Below are positions 36,882 to 45,570 of a stretch of DNA of 64,000 bases, in pieces. The stretch is from Halobacillus sp. A1 (GTDB lineage: Bacteria; Bacillota; Bacilli; Bacillales; Halobacillaceae), in contig NZ_JAIZEN010000012.1 in assembly GCF_024189295.1 (NCBI RefSeq), forward strand, positions 51,877 to 115,876, written 5' to 3'. The notes under the pieces were generated by a model. That model made no database searches, had not been told where the DNA came from, and saw nothing but the letters and a program-made list of their open reading frames with translations. Every line of letters starts with the position of its first letter. Position 1 is the first letter of the stretch. The position numbers were made by a program, and so were the translations under genes.

Positions 36882-37235
36882 TGGATAATGCCATGTTGTG
36901 AATGAACTTAAGAAGATGCGCAAAATGGTAACTACAATTGGAGACCAAATTCAGGGAGAAACAGGGAAGGCATTCGACTACTTGAATGGAACCATGATTG
37001 AAACACCCCGCGCAGCGCTAATAGCCGATCAATTTGCCGAAGAGGTAGACTTTTTCTCTTTTGGAACCAACGATCCAACTCAGACAACGTTTGGATTCAG
37101 TCGTGGCGACCGTGGTGGTGAAAAAGAATTGATCCAGTTCTGGCTTTGATCCAGGCATGGATTATGTAAGCTGCTCCCCTTTCCGTGTTCCTTCTGGACG
37201 GCTTGCAGCAACTCAGGCTACCATACTTCATGAGC
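36866..37235 (+). pseudogene. ppdK: Remnant of pyruvate phosphate dikinase
   Basis: [10 protein letters not shown] (36866-36895) is the PPDK N-terminal motif; the reading then jumps to VGTMIE-type sequence of the C-terminal PEP-binding domain: [20 protein letters not shown] and [21 protein letters not shown] frameshift near 37140 leads into MDYVSCSPFRVPSGRLAATQA, the PPDK C-terminus. About 800 middle codons are gone. Together with the ppsR remnant it shows a decayed pyruvate-to-PEP locus. Confidence 0.82.
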
Positions 37236-37285
37236 AAAGAATCGTCTTAAAGAGCCTCAGTACAATTAATAAAGAAGCTAAAAAA

Positions 37286-37341
37286 AATAAAGAAACTCTA
37301 AACCACTCCTCATCGGAATGAGGTTTTAGAGTTTCTTTATT
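37286..37341 (+). terminator. Terminator behind the ppdK remnant
   Basis: AATAAAGAAACTCTAAA and its complement form a 17-bp stem with an inner CCTCAT/ATGAGG extension, followed by T-rich sequence. Confidence 0.8.
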
Positions 37342-37415
37342 GTATGAGTCAAAAATTTTAATTTAAAAAAGGAACTTCCCAAAAATTTAATTTGTGAGGT
37401 CCCTCTAAAATTCAA

Positions 37416-37481
37416 TGAAAGTGCCTGCTCCCACCACGTTATCGCTTTATCAGAGCGTGGTGGGGGGGGCAGGCACTTTCA
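37416..37481. repeat. Palindromic intergenic repeat, copy A
   Basis: 13-bp perfect outer arms (TGAAAGTGCCTGC) with inner arms CCACCACG/CGTGGTGG and the core TTATCGCTTTATCAGAG. This is the most complete member of the family, just downstream of the helicase gene. Confidence 0.75.
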
Positions 37482-37520
37482 CAGAGGCAATATGCAAATC
37501 GCCATCAAAATCTTAAGAAA

Positions 37521-40262
37521 TTACACTTCTTTAATGTTTAACAATTCATGCAGCTTCTTACGAAGAGCGTTTTCTTCCCCACTGCCTGTTGTCTTGAATC
37601 GAACGATTGGGATGTTATATTTCTCCAGTATTTCATCTTTCATCTTGTCTCTATTTAACTGCTTTGGATTATTCTCATGAAACTCGTATCCATCTACTTC
37701 AACTACTAATAGAGGCATTTTATCCAGCTTATTGAAAATAACAAAGTCGGTGTGAGTCAATTCATTCATGGCGTATTTTCGTTCTTCAGGTGTAAGCAAC
37801 TCCGTATCGTTGATTAGCATCTTTAAAGGCTGGTGGAGCACACGGCCTAAATTTCTAAATTCATCGCAGTCTAATACATTTTCTATCACAATATTCATGA
37901 GGTTCTCAGACGTGTGTTCAGATACTTTTTTAATTTTAGCCATTACTTCCAGTAACTTATCTGAATAACTACTATATAAAAGATCGAAGGTTGAACGAAT
38001 GTTACTGTTGATGATTTCGAAGTTATTGTATTTTATATAATTAACTAGACCTCCAATATTAGTACCACGCCACTCCTCGCTGTCTTTGGCAGAAACTATA
38101 ATTAGTTTTTTTACTGCTCTTGAAACGGCAACATTGATAAGATTTGGATCATCCACAAAGTCATTAACATTAACCTCATTAGAGACTGTGGAGAGTATAA
38201 TCACATCTTTTTCTCTACCTTGGTATTTATGAACGGTATCCACTTCAGTATTTAAGGAAGTGGCCCTCTTTTGAATCCCCTTTACTTGTAATCGATAAGG
38301 AGCTGTTATTCCAACTGATTGATCACCTGTATTTAAACCCATACTCTCTACGACTTCATTATAAATAACATCAATCTGTCGGTGATTTATCATGCCCCGT
38401 GCATGGTTACCTTTAACGGTTTGAAACAAGGTTAACGGATCGTCACTTTCCTGCTCTTCAGTTAAGATAATTAATTCATTGTTGTAAAACTTTTGATTAC
38501 AGAAATTTATTATCTTAGGATGGCAGCGATAATGCTCCTTTAACAAAGTTCTCGGGATTTCGTTATACAAGCTTACAATTGATGACAATAAACTATGTTC
38601 CGCGTAATTATATTCATGGTCAAGGTTATATTTTTTATATATTTCACCTGTTAACTTCTTTTCCTCTTTAGATATCACATTAGGTAATTGTTTAGAGTCT
38701 CCGACTATTACTGCGTTTTTAGCACAAGACAAAGCAAGGGCTCCCGTTACCAAATCTACCTGAGAAGCCTCATCTATTAAAACATAATCAAATAGGTAAT
38801 TACTTTTAGCACTGCTGAGTAACGAATGAGTCGTACTTAAAATTACAGGATATTCTTTAATAAAAGAATCGAAATTTTTCCATAGATCTTCTTTCTGAAA
38901 GACTCTTCTATTTTGGTTTAAAGCGTACTTTTGTGCTAAGTAACTTTTAAGTGATTTCATGGATTTCTCGCTATAATCCTGCATCTCATGTTCAAAGTCG
39001 AACCGTTCTAATTCCTTAGTTAATAGGTTTATCTTTTTCTTTACTTCTTCCATTCTTGTTTTATAATATGTATCCTGCAAGTAAGAAACGACCTCTTCAG
39101 GTGAGGATTTGTAGAATCCAAAATCATAAATTCCATACTTAAAGAAATTATGAATCTTCCCAATAAACTTGAGATTTCTGTTTCTTAATTTATATTTGTA
39201 ATCGATTAGTAAGTTTAAAATTCTGTCAGCATTTAGACGATATAGAGTCTTCAGCGTAAGGTCAGAAGAATTATATTTCAAAGAATAGTCGGCAAAATAT
39301 TTATATTCAGTTTGAAGAGCTCTTAATTCTTGTTTTAGTAACGCTTGTTGGTTCTTCTTGTGAAGCATTTCATCTAATTTATGTTGTGATTCGTTCAACT
39401 GCGTTTTTAGTTCGTCATAATCATTGTCATCTATAAGCCAGTTGCTCATATCAGGATAATTAGAAGTTTGATTTGTGAAAAAGGTTTCCTGATTTTGCTT
39501 ATTGCCAAGAAATGCGGCTATAAAATCAAGATCATATTTCTCTAGCTTTTCCAAAACATTATTCGTAGCAGAATTATTATTCGATACTACGGCGACTGTT
39601 TCCCCATTCATAATGGCATTTGCAATAATATTTAATATAGTTTGAGTCTTCCCTGTTCCAGGTGGACCTTCTATGACGCTTAACTGATCGGACATAGCTT
39701 TTTCAACAGCAGATTTTTGACTAGAATTAAACCCAAAAGGAAATACGATTTCTCTCTCATTCTCTCGGCTCGCAAAAGGTTGCCTCTGCAAGTACTTCGC
39801 CAAAACACTACTAGAGCTTACGGTGCCTAGCTTCTCATACTGTTTACTCAAGAAAGTTTTGTCCTCTTCATTTGGATTATAGTTGGCTATTTCTTTAAAG
39901 TATCCAAAACAATTGCGTGCCTTTTGATCAGATAAACAGTTCTTTTCAAACCTTATTTCATCCTTTGAATACGTTTTTTTAAAACCATTGTTAAATATAA
40001 TCCTTACATATGAATCAAAATCTAAAATTTGGTTTATACCCGTAAGAGGATGATCGTTCTCATACACAATAATATTTTTTAGGTCCTTTAAAATGGGGTC
40101 ACAAAAAAACTTTATATTCTCTTCCTTGTAGCTATATATTTTAGAATTATTAAAATATCTTATTCTCCAGTGTCCATTGTCTTTTTCAAATAAATCAATT
40201 TGCTCAGTCTTATCCTTTTCTTTTACTAAAACCATGTATTCTTTTAAATCCACCCCACTCAT
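37521..40262 (-). CDS. SF1 helicase fused to a PD-(D/E)XK-like nuclease
   Basis: A 913-residue protein. An unclassified N-terminal region (about 1-190) is followed by a UvrD/UPF1-type SF1 helicase: Walker A EGPPGTGKTQTI, a long helical insert (about 290-470), Walker B DYVLIDEASQVD, the Q-rich loop GDSKQLPNV, EHYRCHPKIINFC, VHKYQGREKDVIILST and VAVSRAVKKL. The last 120 residues form a nuclease-like domain (TDFVIFNKLDKMPLLVVEVDGYEFH, then ILEKYNIPIVRFKT), as in DUF2726/Vsr-like endonucleases. Such fusions are found in phage-defence loci. ATG at 40262 is chosen over 40325 because GGGGAGA lies next to it. A dead 3' copy lies at 27019-27258. Confidence 0.85.
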   Translation of the reverse strand: MSGVDLKEYMVLVKEKDKTEQIDLFEKDNGHWRIRYFNNSKIYSYKEENIKFFCDPILKDLKNIIVYENDHPLTGINQILDFDSYVRIIFNNGFKKTYSKDEIRFEKNCLSDQKARNCFGYFKEIANYNPNEEDKTFLSKQYEKLGTVSSSSVLAKYLQRQPFASRENEREIVFPFGFNSSQKSAVEKAMSDQLSVIEGPPGTGKTQTILNIIANAIMNGETVAVVSNNNSATNNVLEKLEKYDLDFIAAFLGNKQNQETFFTNQTSNYPDMSNWLIDDNDYDELKTQLNESQHKLDEMLHKKNQQALLKQELRALQTEYKYFADYSLKYNSSDLTLKTLYRLNADRILNLLIDYKYKLRNRNLKFIGKIHNFFKYGIYDFGFYKSSPEEVVSYLQDTYYKTRMEEVKKKINLLTKELERFDFEHEMQDYSEKSMKSLKSYLAQKYALNQNRRVFQKEDLWKNFDSFIKEYPVILSTTHSLLSSAKSNYLFDYVLIDEASQVDLVTGALALSCAKNAVIVGDSKQLPNVISKEEKKLTGEIYKKYNLDHEYNYAEHSLLSSIVSLYNEIPRTLLKEHYRCHPKIINFCNQKFYNNELIILTEEQESDDPLTLFQTVKGNHARGMINHRQIDVIYNEVVESMGLNTGDQSVGITAPYRLQVKGIQKRATSLNTEVDTVHKYQGREKDVIILSTVSNEVNVNDFVDDPNLINVAVSRAVKKLIIVSAKDSEEWRGTNIGGLVNYIKYNNFEIINSNIRSTFDLLYSSYSDKLLEVMAKIKKVSEHTSENLMNIVIENVLDCDEFRNLGRVLHQPLKMLINDTELLTPEERKYAMNELTHTDFVIFNKLDKMPLLVVEVDGYEFHENNPKQLNRDKMKDEILEKYNIPIVRFKTTGSGEENALRKKLHELLNIKEV

Positions 40263-40459
40263 TCTCCCCTTTCTTTTTAACCACGTCCAAATGCTTATAT
40301 AGAATTTTAACACAATCAGACTCATTCAAAAGAAATACGTAAGTTCTTCAGTGCATGGATCTTCTGTTTCCTAGGATTATTAAAGCCATTGGATTATTTT
40401 CTTTAAGAGGATTGGCTCTTGTATAATGGATAAGGGCAACCATTTAAGGAGGGTGATTT

Positions 40460-41659
40460 ATGAGAAAAACAAAAATAAAAACTACCAACCGAAAAGCTTT
40501 AGAGCGATTTTTAATGGACATAGAAATCTTAGATGATATAGACTCCAAACTTGCACACTTTAATGTCTTTGAAACGTTAGGAATGATACATACTGAGATT
40601 CGCCACAGCAACGTTCTAAGTTGGTTATTAACACCAAACGAAAACCATGGACTAGGAGACTATGTGATTAAAAAAGTAGTTCAGTCTATTGTGTATCAAT
40701 ACCATAACGATAACTCCAATTTTGCTTTCAAGCCACTGGACATTTCTTTACTTGAGTACCATGACTTTGTGGTTCGCAGAGAGTGGAGAGACATAGATGT
40801 CGTAGCCATTTCTGAAGCGAATCAACTTGTAGTAGCTATCGAAAACAAAGTGTGGAGCAAAGAATCCAAGCATCAGCTGCAAAAATACCGCCACATTATT
40901 CAAGAAGAGTTTCCTGAATATCAACCACTCTTTATCTTCTTAACCCCCTATGGGGAGCCTGCCAGCGACGAAGAAAACTGGCTAAGCTTTGATTATAGTC
41001 AATTTATAAACATAGTGGAAAAAGGAATGAAAGTAAAAGAAGACACTATAAGTAATCGTGTTAAAATTTTCTTAGATCAATACATAACAACCGTAAGGAG
41101 GTATATTGTGGGGGACGATGAGTTAGAGAAAGTATGCAGAGAAATTTATTATAAACATAAAAAAGCACTAGACCTTATATTTGAATATAAGCCGGACGTT
41201 TACTCTGACATTGCTGATGACTTGAAACACCTAATCAACCAAGAACCTGAATTAATTTTAGATACTTCTACAAAAACATACATACGCTTCACTACCAAAA
41301 AATTAGATGCTTTGATAGAAAAGAAGGGAAAGGGGTGGACATCTTCCAAACGTATTCCATTATTTGAGTTTCAAAATAAAAACAATAAATTAGTTCTAAA
41401 ATTAGTCATAGGGCCTGGAGATCAAGATTTACGACAAATAATATATAACATTGCTATAAACAATAAAAGTGCTTTCCGAGGTAAAATTGGAAAGCTAATG
41501 ACCCAGTATACAACAATCTACACACGTGAATTTCTTCCGAAAAACTTTGAGGGTGAGAGTAATTATGAAGATATTCTGAAAAAAATTAATGCCAATTTCA
41601 ATCAATTTCTTAAGCACGACCTTGATAGCATATACCAGACCATTAGTAAAAATTTATAA
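40460..41659 (+). CDS. PD-(D/E)XK nuclease superfamily protein (PDDEXK_4 type)
   Basis: A 399-residue protein. The N-terminal half matches PDDEXK_4: FETLGMIHTEIRHSNVLSWLLTP, WRDIDVVAI (catalytic Asp) and LVVAIENKVWSKESKHQLQKY (Glu-x-Lys). The C-terminal half is of unknown type. AAGGAGG lies seven bases before the ATG. It is divergent from the helicase-nuclease gene with a 197-base gap, so the two may share control. Its target is unknown. Confidence 0.82.
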   Translation: MRKTKIKTTNRKALERFLMDIEILDDIDSKLAHFNVFETLGMIHTEIRHSNVLSWLLTPNENHGLGDYVIKKVVQSIVYQYHNDNSNFAFKPLDISLLEYHDFVVRREWRDIDVVAISEANQLVVAIENKVWSKESKHQLQKYRHIIQEEFPEYQPLFIFLTPYGEPASDEENWLSFDYSQFINIVEKGMKVKEDTISNRVKIFLDQYITTVRRYIVGDDELEKVCREIYYKHKKALDLIFEYKPDVYSDIADDLKHLINQEPELILDTSTKTYIRFTTKKLDALIEKKGKGWTSSKRIPLFEFQNKNNKLVLKLVIGPGDQDLRQIIYNIAINNKSAFRGKIGKLMTQYTTIYTREFLPKNFEGESNYEDILKKINANFNQFLKHDLDSIYQTISKNL

Positions 41660-41666
41660 TACAGAT

Positions 41667-41711
41667 GTGCCTGACATTTACCGTGCTTTAATAGAGCGAG
41701 TGGGCAGGCAC
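41667..41711. repeat. Palindromic intergenic repeat, copy B
   Basis: GTGCCTG ... CAGGCAC with the core TGCTTTAATAGAGCGAGTGGG, eight bases after the PD-(D/E)XK stop codon; followed by a T-run, so it may double as a terminator. Confidence 0.65.
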
Positions 41712-41859
41712 TTTTTCGGTGGGAGATAGATTAAAAGAGATAACACAGTAATATCTGAATCAAAGAAGGTTATGTGAATAGTAATATAACCACCAAGCAA
41801 AGAACCAATAAGGACAAGTGCTCACTCCCGCTATTTTTCAAAGATGGACTTCAGTAAAA

Positions 41860-41886
41860 GAACCCCTATAACTTAATTAGGGGTTC
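41860..41886 (-). terminator. Terminator of the ADH-BCCT-Fae-ALDH operon
   Basis: GAACCCCTA pairs with TAGGGGTTC across nine bases; on the minus strand TTTTACTG follows. Confidence 0.8.
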
Positions 41887-41932
41887 ACAAGATTGAAAAA
41901 GCTACACTTTTAATAAAGAACTATGGATATCC

Positions 41933-43384
41933 TTACATCCCAATTGATAAATATTTTGTCTCTAAGAAGGCTTCTATCCCTTCTTCTCCACCTTCTCTGC
42001 CTAACCCACTTTGTTTCATTCCCCCAAAAGGAGCTTGAGCTGCGGAAGGTGCCCCATGATTCCAACCAATAATTCCGTAGTCTAGACTTTCCGCAATTTT
42101 CGTTCCGCGACTCATATTTTCAGTGAAATAATAAGCAGCTAACCCAAACGGAGTATCATTGGCCAGTCGAATGGCTTCCTCTTCAGATTCAATCTTTTGT
42201 ATTGGGACTACCGGCCCAAAGGTTTCTTCTTTCATACATAACATGTTTTCTTTTGCTCCAAGGAGCAGCGTTGGCTCATAAAAGAGAGAGTCTTGATCAT
42301 TGACTTGATAACCTTTTCCTCCGACTACCGTCTCTGCTCCTTTTTCTACGGCGTCTTCTACATGGCGAACCACTTTGTTATAACCTTGCTGATTAATAAG
42401 TGGTCCGATATCCACATCTTCAATTAAACCATTACCCACTTTTAATTCTTCAATTCTTTCCCTCAGCTTACTAACAAATTCACCGTAAATTCCAGATTGA
42501 ACATAAAGTCTATTGGCACAAATACACGTTTGCCCTGCATTTCTAAATTTGGAAGCCATTGTACCTTCTACAGCTTTTTCTAAATCGGCGTCATCTAGGA
42601 CTATAAGCGGCGCTTGTCCACCAAGTTCAAGAGAAATGTTTTTAATCTGTTCTGCACTCTGCTTCATGAGCAACCTTCCAACTTCAGTAGAACCAGTAAA
42701 TGTCAATTTACGTACTTCCTCGCTGTTTTTTATGGTGTCACTAAAATCTTTGTCCTGAGTAACCACCATATTTACTACACCCGGAGGTATGCCAGCATCT
42801 GCTGCGCATTCCATTAATTTTGCTGCTGTAAGTGGTGTTTCCTTAGGTGGTTTAACAATAAATGTACATCCCGCTGCAAGTGCAGGTGCTAATTTTCGAG
42901 TAATCATAGCAGCAGGGAAATTCCATGGAGTAATAGCTGCCACTACTCCCACGGGCTGCTTAATGACTTGGATTCGTTGGTCGGCACCTTTAGAAGGAAT
43001 CGTCTTTCCGTAAACACGTTTCCCTTCTTCGGCATACCACTTTACAAAAGATGCAGCATATAAGACTTCACCTGTTGCTTCTTTCAGAGGTTTTCCATTC
43101 TCCAGAGTAATGATACGGGCAATTTCATCTTTTCGTTCTATAATTTTTTGATAAAATGTTTCTAAATAGTTTGATCTTTTTTCTGCCGATAGATCTTTCC
43201 ACTCTTGAAACGCTGTTTGTGCTCCTTCAATAGCTGCTAGGACATCCTCTTTTGTACCGATTGGCATCGTCCCTACTACTTCATTAGTAGCGGGATTGGT
43301 GACTTCGAACGCTTCTGAAGAGAAGCCTTGCCATTCACCAGCAATATAGTTTAATAGATTTAGTTGCTCTACATTTGTTTTCAT
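41933..43384 (-). CDS. NAD(P) aldehyde dehydrogenase, succinate-semialdehyde type
   Basis: A 483-residue ALDH of the GabD group. The catalytic cysteine is in FRNAGQTCICANRLYVQ, the catalytic glutamate in LELGGQAPLIVLDDAD, and NFPAAMITRKLAPALAAGC lines the cofactor site. It oxidises a short-chain semialdehyde to the acid. ATG at 43384 (AGGGAGG six bases upstream) is chosen; the longer frame from 43438 would overlap the fae-like gene. It is the last gene of the operon. The substrate may not be succinate semialdehyde given the context. Confidence 0.88.
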   Translation of the reverse strand: MKTNVEQLNLLNYIAGEWQGFSSEAFEVTNPATNEVVGTMPIGTKEDVLAAIEGAQTAFQEWKDLSAEKRSNYLETFYQKIIERKDEIARIITLENGKPLKEATGEVLYAASFVKWYAEEGKRVYGKTIPSKGADQRIQVIKQPVGVVAAITPWNFPAAMITRKLAPALAAGCTFIVKPPKETPLTAAKLMECAADAGIPPGVVNMVVTQDKDFSDTIKNSEEVRKLTFTGSTEVGRLLMKQSAEQIKNISLELGGQAPLIVLDDADLEKAVEGTMASKFRNAGQTCICANRLYVQSGIYGEFVSKLRERIEELKVGNGLIEDVDIGPLINQQGYNKVVRHVEDAVEKGAETVVGGKGYQVNDQDSLFYEPTLLLGAKENMLCMKEETFGPVVPIQKIESEEEAIRLANDTPFGLAAYYFTENMSRGTKIAESLDYGIIGWNHGAPSAAQAPFGGMKQSGLGREGGEEGIEAFLETKYLSIGM

Positions 43385-43406
43385 GGTTTTCCTCCCTATC
43401 TTATAA

Positions 43407-43934
43407 TCAATTACCCTTATAAAAATTATTGCGGGCATTTTCGTAAAAATTTAATTGATCTTGAATGTAATTCTCAGTGACCGGTTGTGTGGCTTTTACA
43501 ATTGCTTCGTACATCGCTTTTCTAGCATTTAAACGAATAGTTGTTTCCTCTTTTGCATCGGGATCAAGCCAGCAGGCCACAAGCAAAGCAAGGTCTTCAA
43601 TAGATTGTTCATCAATATAATTTTCTTTAATCGCATCAAGAACTCCTTGACTCAGACCAATTTGAGTTGCTCCAGAAAATAGCCGTCCATATTCTTCATC
43701 TTCCAACGTTACTTTGTTTACTACTACGGTCGTAGGCCTTACAAGATTATTAGCTCCCAAACAAGCTAGAAAAGGAACATGTCCTTTAGATGGACTCGCC
43801 ATAGACCGAACAGCTTCAGCATAGGTAGCACTACCTCTTTCTGCTAATACTACATTAATATGAACACCGTTCGGCAAATCTCCACCGTATGCTTCACCAA
43901 ATCTCCCATCGTAACCTTTAATAGTACTATTCAT
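43407..43934 (-). CDS. Formaldehyde-activating enzyme (Fae) family protein
   Basis: A 175-residue Fae homologue. Residues 8-100 follow the family: a Gly-rich start, GVHINVVLAERGS (the histidine aligns with the Fae catalytic histidine), a PFLACLGANNLVRPTTVVVNKV stretch matching the family P-x-T-x-x-x-N-K-V motif, and GATQIGLSQGVLDAIKE. Known Fae condenses formaldehyde with tetrahydromethanopterin, a cofactor Bacillaceae are not known to make. So here it may use another pterin or aldehyde, or bind rather than convert. ATG at 43934 is preferred (AAAGGATG upstream) over 43943. Confidence 0.8.
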   Translation of the reverse strand: MNSTIKGYDGRFGEAYGGDLPNGVHINVVLAERGSATYAEAVRSMASPSKGHVPFLACLGANNLVRPTTVVVNKVTLEDEEYGRLFSGATQIGLSQGVLDAIKENYIDEQSIEDLALLVACWLDPDAKEETTIRLNARKAMYEAIVKATQPVTENYIQDQLNFYENARNNFYKGN

Positions 43935-43977
43935 AAACCTCATCCTTTCTTTTATTAATTAATGAAAAGTAAAAATC

Positions 43978-45570
43978 TTACATTGAAGCGTCCGTGTATT
44001 CTTGGTCTTGCTCTTGGTAATCGCTACCCTTCATGGAACTCTCTTCTTCATATCGAGTACTAGTTTTATCGTACATCCATGGATTCTTTGCGATTTTCAT
44101 TAATGAACCAAAAACCACTAATTCCAAAAACAATGCAGGTACGCCACCTAAGTTATTTAACATTTTTACGCCATCAATGTTGGCAAAACTAATCATTGTC
44201 CAAGAAATAACACTAACGGTAACACCCCAAACTACCTTTATTACTGTAGATGGCTCTGGATTTTCAGGGGAAATCCCGTGAGAGCTAATACCACTCATCG
44301 CGGCATTATTAGAATCACATGCAGTGACAAAGGTAACGAATACAATAAAAATGAAGAAAGGTATAATCAGTTGAGACCACGGAAGAGCTGCAAAAACTCC
44401 ATAAAGTACGGTCTCTGGACCACTGCTAGCCAACAGGTCTGTAAGTCCTCCTCCATTCAAATCCGAAAACAAAGCTGTTCCTCCAAAAACACTAATCCAG
44501 ATGGCACCAAATATTGCTGGAAAAACGAAATTAACGAGGATAACCGTTTTTACTTTATAACCATAAGCTACTCTTCCAAGAAATAAAGAAATGATCATTG
44601 CCCAAGCAAACCAACTCGCCCAATAAAAAGTGGTCCAACCGCCTGGCCATGGATCGTTAGATAATTCACCTGTAAATAAGCTTTTTTCAAAAAAATTAGT
44701 TAAAAAATTTCCAAAAGACTCAGTTCCAGCATTTAAAATAAAACTAGTCGGTCCTACTATAAATACGAATATAGTGAGAATAACAAAAACTCTTATATTT
44801 ATATTCGAAAGGTATCTAATGCCTTTCATCAAACCTGTGGAAGACGAGATAACGAAGGTAAACATGACTACCGCCGCTACAATGGCCCACAAAAGAGGAG
44901 TGCTTTCTATGCCGGAAACATAGTTAATTCCTCCAGAAAGGTTCAATATACTAGTTCCCATGGAGGCCGCCATACCCGTAGCCAAAGTATATAAGGATAC
45001 AGCGTCTACCACACTCCCTACTTTTCCATTAATCATTCTTTCACCGAACAAAGGCACTAAGGGAGAACTTAAACTATATGGCAACCGCATATTGTAATAA
45101 ACAAAAGCAAAAACAACTGTTGGTACTGTATAAATTGCATAAGGTGTTATTGTCCAATGTAAATACATTGTAGAAAGTGAAAACATAGCAGCTTCCGGCG
45201 AATGAGGTTCTATACCTAAAGATGCTGGTGGTTGAGATACATGATAAATTGGTTCTACTAAGGACCAAAAAGTAAGCGTCGCTATGGTCGTAGTAAGAGC
45301 AATAGCAAACCAAGTTACCATCCCCAAAGACGGTTTTGCCTCCCTTCCTCCAATTCGTACATTACCTAAGGGGGAAAAATATGCACCAATACATCCAGCT
45401 ACCATTAATAACCCTGCCACACTGAATAACCATCCCAATTCATTGATCACCCAATTATTAGCATTGGTGGTCATTTGAACAAAAACATCTTTATTCACGA
45501 GACTTAGGATCGCGGCACCAATTAATAGTAAGAAAGGGGGCCAGAATACCGCATGCCGCAACTTAAGCAT
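43978..45570 (-). CDS. BCCT-family (betaine/choline/carnitine) transporter, divergent
   Basis: A 530-residue carrier with 12 helices. BCCT hallmarks are FWSLVEPIYHVSQPP (helix 4 region), the GMAASMGTSILNLSGG helix with glycine-rich sodium motif and FYWASWFAWAMIISLFLGRVAYG (helix 8). The last is changed from the usual WxWW-P-G-IARISRGR, so the ammonium-binding aromatic box and the conserved RxSxGR loop are not fully kept. A quaternary ammonium or sulfonium compound is still the likely cargo, but with altered specificity. Its start overlaps the ADH stop by eight bases. Confidence 0.86.
   Translation of the reverse strand: MLKLRHAVFWPPFLLLIGAAILSLVNKDVFVQMTTNANNWVINELGWLFSVAGLLMVAGCIGAYFSPLGNVRIGGREAKPSLGMVTWFAIALTTTIATLTFWSLVEPIYHVSQPPASLGIEPHSPEAAMFSLSTMYLHWTITPYAIYTVPTVVFAFVYYNMRLPYSLSSPLVPLFGERMINGKVGSVVDAVSLYTLATGMAASMGTSILNLSGGINYVSGIESTPLLWAIVAAVVMFTFVISSSTGLMKGIRYLSNINIRVFVILTIFVFIVGPTSFILNAGTESFGNFLTNFFEKSLFTGELSNDPWPGGWTTFYWASWFAWAMIISLFLGRVAYGYKVKTVILVNFVFPAIFGAIWISVFGGTALFSDLNGGGLTDLLASSGPETVLYGVFAALPWSQLIIPFFIFIVFVTFVTACDSNNAAMSGISSHGISPENPEPSTVIKVVWGVTVSVISWTMISFANIDGVKMLNNLGGVPALFLELVVFGSLMKIAKNPWMYDKTSTRYEEESSMKGSDYQEQDQEYTDASM

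Noticed and set aside
36869..37149. Functional PPDK or PEP synthase gene
   Set aside because: Only short N- and C-terminal fragments remain with frameshifts.
41933..43438. Longer ALDH frame starting at 43438
   Set aside because: It would overlap the Fae-like gene, while AGGGAGG directly precedes the ATG at 43384.
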